Assembly (NCBI GenBank): GCA_025465385.1 | Contig: JAODNG010000440.1 | Span: 1 to 16,774, forward strand | Length of the DNA stretch: 16,774 nucleotides | DNA from: Pseudonocardiales bacterium | GTDB lineage: Bacteria; Actinomycetota; Actinomycetes; Mycobacteriales; Pseudonocardiaceae | Reading direction: 5' to 3' | Shown: positions 1 through 3,944 of the stretch, in pieces | How the letters are laid out: each line of letters begins with the position of its first letter | How positions within the stretch are numbered: the stretch's first letter is position 1 | Translations under genes and position numbers: made by a program | The notes under the pieces: model-generated | Seen by the model: the letters and a program-made list of their open reading frames with translations, nothing else | Database searches by the model: none | What the model was told of the DNA's origin: nothing

Positions 1-136
1 CGACCTGATCGCCGTAGTGGAGTGACCTAACGTAACGGCGTCTCCAGCCGAGTGTTTCAGTTCGCGCGCCGCGTTAACCGCGCGCGTCATGTGAAAATGA
101 GGTTAAGCACCATCGTCAGGTTAAGCACCATCGTCA
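1..136. other. Left-edge non-coding stretch with possible end of an upstream plus-strand gene
   Basis: No complete gene is visible here. One plus-strand frame reads D-L-I-A-V-V-E and stops with TGA at 23-25, which could be the tail of a gene lying to the left; eight codons are too few to identify it. In Mycobacterium tuberculosis the gene convergent with whiB1 is the histidine kinase pdtaS (Rv3220c), so that would be the synteny-based guess, and it is only a guess. The rest is AT-richer than its surroundings and holds a GC-rich near-palindrome around GTTAAC (about 64-86) and the 18-bp tandem repeat listed separately. Confidence 0.3.
101..136. repeat. Two perfect tandem copies of an 18-bp unit
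   Basis: The unit GGTTAAGCACCATCGTCA occurs at 101-118 and again, without a mismatch or gap, at 119-136. It abuts the left arm of the terminator hairpin downstream of whiB1. It does not lie in a recognisable gene. A perfect duplication of this length suggests a recent slippage or duplication event; a binding function is possible but unsupported. Confidence 0.9.
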
Positions 137-185
137 ACGAGAAGCTGGCCCGGCGCCTAACAAAGGCGCCGGGCCAGCTTCTCGT
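137..185. terminator. Perfect 21-bp hairpin, likely terminator of whiB1
   Basis: Bases 137-157 and 165-185 are perfect reverse complements, leaving a 7-base loop (TAACAAA). The hairpin starts 22 bases beyond the whiB1 stop codon read on the minus strand. No U-tract follows on the minus strand; actinobacterial terminators often lack one. Because the stem is symmetrical it could also stop transcription arriving from the left on the plus strand. Confidence 0.8.
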
Positions 186-207
186 GGTTCCTACTACATG
201 ATGCGGA

Positions 208-462
208 TCAGACGCCGTTACGGGCCCCGGTACGAGCGTTGCGCCGCTTCACGGCGCGTCGCTCGTCCTCGCTCATACCGCCCCACACGCCGGCATCCTG
301 CCCGGATGTAAGTGCCCAACTAAGGCACTCAGCATTAACCGGGCAGCGACGGCAGACGGCCTTCGCCTCGGTGATCTGCAATAGAGCGGGGCCGCTGGTT
401 CCCACGGGGAAGAACAGCTCGGGGTCCTCGTCTCGGCAGGCCGCGCGGTGGCGCCAGTCCAT
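208..462 (-). CDS. whiB1: WhiB1-family iron-sulfur transcription factor
   Basis: This 84-residue protein belongs to the Wbl family of small [4Fe-4S] transcription factors. The four cluster-ligand cysteines are at 9, 37, 40 and 46, the same spacing as in M. tuberculosis WhiB1, which is also 84 residues long and, as I recall its sequence, very similar throughout. The GVWGG turn (58-62) and the arginine-rich C-terminus (SEDERRAVKRRNAR, about 64-77) that contact sigma factor and DNA are present. In M. tuberculosis WhiB1 is essential, binds the primary sigma factor and reacts with nitric oxide. The ATG at 460-462 is preceded by GAGGAG at 8 bases' spacing, which fixes the start. A perfect CRP-type site lies about 70-87 bases upstream of the start, and a 21-bp hairpin closes the gene. 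The family assignment is secure; the WhiB1 subtype is very likely. Confidence 0.95.
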   Translation of the reverse strand: MDWRHRAACRDEDPELFFPVGTSGPALLQITEAKAVCRRCPVNAECLSWALTSGQDAGVWGGMSEDERRAVKRRNARTGARNGV

Positions 463-531
463 GGTGCTTGCTCCTCGTCGATCGCGCTGGCGAACTCCGG
501 TGTCCCAGCGCCGTCGTTAGTCCTCATTGGC

Positions 532-549
532 TTGTGAATGATTTCACAA
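532..549. promoter_or_regulatory. Perfect CRP/FNR-type operator upstream of whiB1
   Basis: The sequence TTGTGAATGATTTCACAA holds TGTGA (533-537), six bases, then TCACA (544-548), an exact match to the CRP consensus, with flanking T/A extending the symmetry to 7 bp per arm. It is centred about 78 bases upstream of the whiB1 start codon. In M. tuberculosis, whiB1 transcription is controlled by the cAMP receptor protein Rv3676, so the site fits known biology. A second, weaker match (TGTGA-N6-TTCAG) lies at 634-649. Binding here is inferred. Confidence 0.8.
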
Positions 550-863
550 TCACCCGCGATGTCAAGGGCTATCGACGGGACCAGTTCGTCGGTTCACCCA
601 ACAGGGTGCTAGCCAGCTGAACTGTTAACCGCATGTGAAACCGATTCAGAAGCGCCATTCGGGCGTAGCTGTGCGCCACGGCTGCTTGATCACACTGCCC
701 ACTTCCGCGCGCTCACCGCGATACGATCATCGCGATGAGCCCGAGGAACCCATCAACCCGCAGGCTGGTGGGCTACTCAGCAGCTAGCCCTATCGTCTTA
801 ACGACGACGGCCGCCAGAACGTTTCGGGCCAGTTTTCGCGCCGGGTCGGCGTGTCCCTTGACA

Positions 864-908
864 GTTGCGGCCACGGTGTTGAGCCCACGGTGGCCGCAAC
901 ACCGTGGG
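864..908. repeat. Overlapping, mutually exclusive inverted repeats
   Basis: GTTGCGGCCAC (864-874) pairs perfectly with GTGGCCGCAAC (890-900). CCACGGTGTT (871-880) pairs perfectly with AACACCGTGG (898-907), and CCCACGGTG (884-892) with CACCGTGGG (900-908). The right arms overlap, so the stems cannot all form together. The element sits about 70 bases before the start of the downstream membrane-protein gene, where an attenuator-like leader or a terminator would sit. No regulator or ligand is suggested by the sequence. Confidence 0.55.
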
Positions 909-975
909 GACAGCGCCGAGGTGGTGGTTAATCTGCAGTGGTGATCGCTGAAGTAGTCGTCCCCGGTGGGGCGGC

Positions 976-1371
976 ATGAACACCGCCGCACCTCGTCCGG
1001 TACGCCTGGCTGGCGTGCTGGTGGGCCTACAGGGTTCAGCGGGTGTCGTGTTTGCGGCCTGGTTGCTCGTCGCGGCGATGCGCGCAACCAGCGGTCCGGT
1101 GCCGGTTGCGGCCACCGCCGCTTGGCTGGCCGGCTTCGGGATCCTGTTACTCATCGTCGGTGTGAATCTGGTGCGGGGTCGTCACGGTGCTCGAAGTCCG
1201 GCTGTCGTCGCCCAGCTTCTCTTGCTCGGTGTCTGCTGGTACGCCGCGGGCCCGTCAGCCCAGCTTGCCTATGGAGTGGCGGCTGCGGCCTTCTGCGTTG
1301 GCGTGCTGGTGCTGCTGTTCTGCCCGCCTGCACTGCGCTGGGCCGCCGGCAGACGTCGCGAGTTCAGTTGA
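976..1371 (+). CDS. Four-helix integral membrane protein of unknown function
   Basis: The 131-residue product has four hydrophobic segments (about 11-34, 43-66, 75-92 and 96-116), separated by a short basic loop (RGRHGARSP, 67-75) and ending in a basic tail (RWAAGRRREFS, 121-131). No catalytic motif is visible. The ATG at 976 follows GGTGGGG at close spacing. M. tuberculosis has a small integral membrane protein, Rv3217c, encoded near and divergent from whiB1; the relative orientation and the loop followed by an LLLLGV-type helix are consistent with this being its counterpart, but that is from memory and not tested. The 3' end overlaps the convergent SirB1-like gene by 8 bases. Confidence 0.75.
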   Translation: MNTAAPRPVRLAGVLVGLQGSAGVVFAAWLLVAAMRATSGPVPVAATAAWLAGFGILLLIVGVNLVRGRHGARSPAVVAQLLLLGVCWYAAGPSAQLAYGVAAAAFCVGVLVLLFCPPALRWAAGRRREFS

Positions 1372-2215
1372 GCTGCGCTCGCAGGCCGCGTGCAGTGGAT
1401 TCGAGAAGCTCTGCGTGCTGCGGGAACTTGGCGATCTGCGATTCGAGGAACTTGGCGCCGTCGAGGAAGCGGCCCTGCCGGCCGAGCGTCTGGCCCAGCT
1501 CGAGGAGCTCTTGGGCTCCCACCCCGGGCAGCGCCAAGCGCATCCGCAGCACCCATTCGAGGTCGGCGGCGCGTCCCAGGCCTCGGTAGACCGTCCGCAG
1601 GTTCTCCAGGATGCGTGCGAAAATCGCTCTCCGGGGCGCCGCAGTCAGAAGGTGCCGCCCGAACGGGACGTGGGGGCCGGCCTGGTTGGCGGTGCGAAAC
1701 AGTGCCTCACAACTGGGCAGGTCGAGCAGCGCGCCGCCATCAAAGGCGTCGAGGTAGTGGTCGGTAGCCATCGGCCGGACGAGGAAATGACCAGGCATGC
1801 TCACGCCCTCTAGTGACACTCCGGCACGGCGTCCTACTTCGAGGCAGACAACCGACAACGTAATCGGGATCCCGAGCTTGCGGTCGAGCACCTGATGTAG
1901 CAGAGAGTTGCGAGGATCGTAGTAATTCGTGGTGTTGCCTGCGAAGGCCTCTTCGACGAATAACCGGTGGATGAGCGTTTCGAGTGAATCGACGCCCTTG
2001 GCGAGCCGATCCAGTTCGCGCAGCCAGGTGCCGGCATCGAGGTCGGGATCAGCACCGGCGGCGATCGCGAGCGCGCCGATGTCCAGCTCGGGCCCAGGCC
2101 CGCGCCCGGCCAATAAGGCGATGAAGTGCTCGGCTGCGTCCACGGTGTAACCGATACTACTGTTCACCGGCGTGACGCGATGCTGACCAGCGACACGTAT
2201 TCCGCTGGCCAGCAT
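1364..2215 (-). CDS. SirB1-like transglutaminase/TPR protein
   Basis: The 283-residue product matches the SirB1 family: a transglutaminase-like core followed by tetratricopeptide-type helices. Visible hallmarks are YYDPRNS (98-104), the PITLSVVCLEVGRR helix with Cys124, MPGHFLVR with His143, and YLDAF with Asp156, a plausible Cys-His-Asp arrangement. Residues about 190-275 form the TPR-like C-terminus (ELGQTLGRQGRFLDGAKFLE). The substrate of this family is not known. The gene starts 17 bases after the sodN stop on the same strand, so the two are probably co-transcribed. The open frame runs back into sodN, but family length favours the ATG at 2213-2215; an alternative GTG lies at 2165-2167. 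Neither start has a strong Shine-Dalgarno sequence, which suggests translation following from sodN. Confidence 0.85.
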   Translation of the reverse strand: MLASGIRVAGQHRVTPVNSSIGYTVDAAEHFIALLAGRGPGPELDIGALAIAAGADPDLDAGTWLRELDRLAKGVDSLETLIHRLFVEEAFAGNTTNYYDPRNSLLHQVLDRKLGIPITLSVVCLEVGRRAGVSLEGVSMPGHFLVRPMATDHYLDAFDGGALLDLPSCEALFRTANQAGPHVPFGRHLLTAAPRRAIFARILENLRTVYRGLGRAADLEWVLRMRLALPGVGAQELLELGQTLGRQGRFLDGAKFLESQIAKFPQHAELLESTARGLRAQLN

Positions 2216-2232
2216 CGTTGTCCGGGCCGCAA

Positions 2233-2646
2233 TCAGGCGGCCTGCTTGGTCTCCCAGAAGATCTTGTCGATTTCTGCGATGTAGTCCAGCAGCTCTTGGC
2301 CGGTTTTGGGATCGGTCGAGCCCTTGGTGCCCGAGGCACCCGCAGCCTTGGTGGCCTTGTTGAACAGCTCGTGCAGCTGTGGGTACTTCTCGAAGTGCGG
2401 CGGCTTGAAGTAGTCGGTCCACAGCACCCAGAGATGGTGCTTGACCAGGTCGCTGCGCTGTTCCTTGATCTCGATGGCGCGCGTGCGGAACTCCGGGTCC
2501 TCGTTGGACTGATACTTCTCCTGGATCCCCTTCACCGACTCCGCTTCGATCCGGGCCTGCGCCGGGTCATATACGCCGCATGGGAGGTCACAGTGCGCAG
2601 TAACCTCCATGCGGGGGCGGTGCAGAATGCGCGACAGCAGTCGCAT
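2233..2646 (-). CDS. sodN: Nickel-dependent superoxide dismutase precursor
   Basis: The 137-residue precursor carries the diagnostic nickel hook H-C-D-L-P-C-G-V-Y at 18-26. In NiSOD the N-terminal prosequence is removed to expose His1, and His1, Cys2 and Cys6 bind nickel; here that means cleavage after Ala17 to give a 120-residue mature enzyme, close to the 117 residues of the Streptomyces protein. The rest is the expected helical bundle (for example HHLWVLWTDYFKPPH, about 69-83). The enzyme converts superoxide to oxygen and hydrogen peroxide in the cytoplasm. The ATG at 2644-2646 follows GGGAGGAA and is the only start giving a normal prosequence; the frame extends far upstream but that part overlaps sodX. 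Its processing protease is divergently encoded 85 bases away. Confidence 0.97.
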   Translation of the reverse strand: MRLLSRILHRPRMEVTAHCDLPCGVYDPAQARIEAESVKGIQEKYQSNEDPEFRTRAIEIKEQRSDLVKHHLWVLWTDYFKPPHFEKYPQLHELFNKATKAAGASGTKGSTDPKTGQELLDYIAEIDKIFWETKQAA

Positions 2647-2672
2647 CGTTCCTCCCTGACAATGTGATGTTT

Positions 2673-2690
2673 TGACGTCACGCGATCTTA
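2673..2690 (-). promoter_or_regulatory. Candidate sodN promoter with overlapping TGACGTCA palindrome
   Basis: Read on the minus strand, TAAGAT (2690-2685) fits the -10 pattern TANNNT and would place the transcription start near 2678. The perfect 8-bp palindrome TGACGTCA (2673-2680) sits on that position, about 27 bases before the sodN start, where a repressor would block initiation. No clear -35 element is seen. In Streptomyces sodN expression depends on nickel availability through Nur and, in S. griseus, SrnRQ; whether either factor acts here is unknown, and the palindrome is not a recognised Nur box. Confidence 0.4.
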
Positions 2691-2731
2691 CTCGCGCCTG
2701 GAGTGCCGAGCATCCCGGATGGTGATCTTTC

Positions 2732-3091
2732 GTGCGGATGGGTCGCCACCTCGCCGGGTGGCCGTGGCGGTGTGCTGTGGTGCGCGGGCCCTCGATGTCC
2801 CCCACGCTGTCCGATGGTGACGTGCTGCTGGTGAGGCTGCGAGCCCGACCACGCCCTGGTGCGGTGATCCTCGTCCAGTGGCCGCAGCGCCCCGGCCAGT
2901 GGTCGGTCAAGCGCGCGATAGGCCGCCACGGCGACGGCTGGTGGGTCCTCGGCGACAACCCCGCCGCGTCCACCGACTCCCGCCAGTTAGGGACCGCAAC
3001 TCCAGTCGCTGTCGTCTTGGCCCGACTAACTCCCCATCCCCGCATTCAGGGGGTTCAGCGGGGTGACAAGCACCCGTATAGCCCTGGTTAG
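2732..3091 (+). CDS. sodX: SodX, nickel superoxide dismutase maturation protease (S26 family)
   Basis: This 119-residue protein is a minimal type I signal peptidase-like serine protease. The nucleophile box VRGPSMSPTL places Ser21, the general base is Lys60 in SVKRAIG, and the last conserved box is LGDNPAASTDSRQLG (73-87). There is no transmembrane anchor, unlike LepB, which fits a protease that trims the N-terminus of cytoplasmic NiSOD so that the nickel hook can form. Its location beside sodN settles the role. The start is a GTG at 2732; an in-frame ATG two codons later is possible. In Streptomyces sodX follows sodN in the same direction; here the genes diverge. The stop codon overlaps that of rmlC. 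Confidence 0.9.
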   Translation: MRMGRHLAGWPWRCAVVRGPSMSPTLSDGDVLLVRLRARPRPGAVILVQWPQRPGQWSVKRAIGRHGDGWWVLGDNPAASTDSRQLGTATPVAVVLARLTPHPRIQGVQRGDKHPYSPG

Positions 3092-3100
3092 CCCGCTGAA
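3054..3100. terminator. Possible bidirectional hairpin at the sodX/rmlC junction
   Basis: TTCAGCGGG (3054-3062) and CCCGCTGAA (3092-3100) are perfect reverse complements flanking the overlapping stop codons of the two convergent genes. The 29-base interior contains GGGTG and CACCC that can pair as an alternative inner stem. The loop is long and there is no U-tract, so a terminator role is uncertain. Confidence 0.35.
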
Positions 3101-3708
3101 TGCGCGATGGCGGCGCGAAGCTCGGCGTAGCGGGCTTGGCAGGCAGCCCAGCTCGGGAGGATGGCTGCGGCGGCGGCTTCGGCGAGGGTGGGGGCTGTGC
3201 GGTCTTTGTCGGAGAGGATCAGGTCTTGGTCGGCGGGCCAGGGCAAACCTACGGCCGGATCGAGCGGGTGCACGGTGTGTTCGGCCGCGGGGGTGTACCC
3301 AGTGGAGCACAGGTACGTCATGACGGTGTCATCGGTCAGCGCGATGAATGCATGCCCGAGGCCCTCGGGAAGGTACACCGCGCGGGAGGCCTCGGTGTCC
3401 AGCAGCACCAACTCCCAGCGGCCGAAGGTGGGGGAGTCAACCCGGACGTCGACCGCGACGTCCAGTAGCGCACCACGGGAGCAGTGCACGTACTTCGCCT
3501 GGCCGGGCGGCACATCGGAGAAATGCACCCCGCGGATCACGCCGCGGCGGGAGATGCTCTGGTTGGACTGCGCCACATGCAGCCGGTGCCCCGTGGCGTC
3601 GAGGAACGCGCCCTCGTGAAACGGGGCGACAAACTGGCCCCGCGCGTCGGGGAAGACCTTCGGAGTGAACTCGACCACTCCGGGGATCGTCAGCTCGCGG
3701 AACTGCAC
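3088..3708 (-). CDS. rmlC: dTDP-4-dehydrorhamnose 3,5-epimerase family protein
   Basis: The 206-residue product is a cupin-fold sugar-nucleotide epimerase of the RmlC family, which epimerises C3 and C5 of dTDP-4-keto-6-deoxyglucose on the route to dTDP-L-rhamnose and related deoxysugars. Key residues fall at the canonical family positions: His62 in RGVIRGVHF, Lys72 in PGQAKYVHC, the LPEGLGHAF strand (113-121), and Tyr132 and Tyr138, one of which would be the acid/base tyrosine. The final 40 residues are alanine-rich. The start is a GTG at 3706-3708 with GGAGG 10 bases upstream. No rmlA, rmlB or rmlD and no glycosyltransferase are in the window, so it could supply rhamnose for the envelope or another deoxysugar; the exact 3,5- versus 5-epimerase activity is not resolved. 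Confidence 0.88.
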   Translation of the reverse strand: MQFRELTIPGVVEFTPKVFPDARGQFVAPFHEGAFLDATGHRLHVAQSNQSISRRGVIRGVHFSDVPPGQAKYVHCSRGALLDVAVDVRVDSPTFGRWELVLLDTEASRAVYLPEGLGHAFIALTDDTVMTYLCSTGYTPAAEHTVHPLDPAVGLPWPADQDLILSDKDRTAPTLAEAAAAAILPSWAACQARYAELRAAIAHSAG

Positions 3709-3800
3709 GGTGCTCGAGCCTCCACCCTAGCTAGCGGTCTGGCGGCGCATAGCGACTTTAGGCACCTGATGTAGTGACAATCTAGATCCACTTCGGCGGA

Positions 3801-3871
3801 AGTTGTGCACCAACTGTCACAGCCGGTTGCACAAGACGCATAACCAATCGGCAGTTCACGCGTTGGTGCAC
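3801..3871. promoter_or_regulatory. Operator-like repeats between rmlC and the PAS-GGDEF-EAL gene
   Basis: AGTTG-TGCAC-CAACT (3801-3815) is a near-perfect palindrome. Its GTGCACCAAC half (3805-3814) recurs inverted as GTTGGTGCAC at 3862-3871, and a diverged copy, GGTTGCACAA, lies at 3825-3834. GTGACA/TGTCAC words also occur at 3774-3779, 3815-3820 and 3883-3888. This cluster in the region between two divergent start codons looks like a multi-site operator for one regulator. The regulator and which gene it controls are unknown. Confidence 0.45.
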
Positions 3872-3944
3872 TCGACAGGGTTGTGACACCTCGTTGCCAG
3901 CACCGGAGCATTTGCCGCGGTTGGCGAGACGGGAAGGTGGTGCC

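Larger units (their letters stand above)
463..975. other. Intergenic region between whiB1 and the membrane-protein gene
   Basis: This 513-base stretch separates divergent genes and shows no convincing coding frame. It contains the whiB1 ribosome-binding site (GAGGAG, minus strand, 471-476), the CRP-type site at 532-549, a weaker CRP-like half-site pair at 634-649, an 18-base inverted repeat CGCGAT-N6-ATCGCG at 717-734 whose centre includes TACGAT (a possible -10 hexamer), and overlapping alternative hairpins at 864-908. The words GTTAACCGC and CATGTGAAA occur together both at 624-640 and, spaced farther apart, at 73-96. The length is unusual for this otherwise compact window. Confidence 0.6.

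Noticed and set aside
735..944. Plus-strand open frame of 69 codons in the whiB1-membrane protein gap
   Set aside because: No ribosome-binding site, mixed third-position bases unlike the neighbours, no recognisable domain, and it runs through the hairpin element.
2647..3045. Upstream extension of the sodN frame by 133 codons
   Set aside because: It would bury the nickel hook deep in the protein and overlaps sodX; the ATG at 2646 with GGGAGG gives the normal prosequence.
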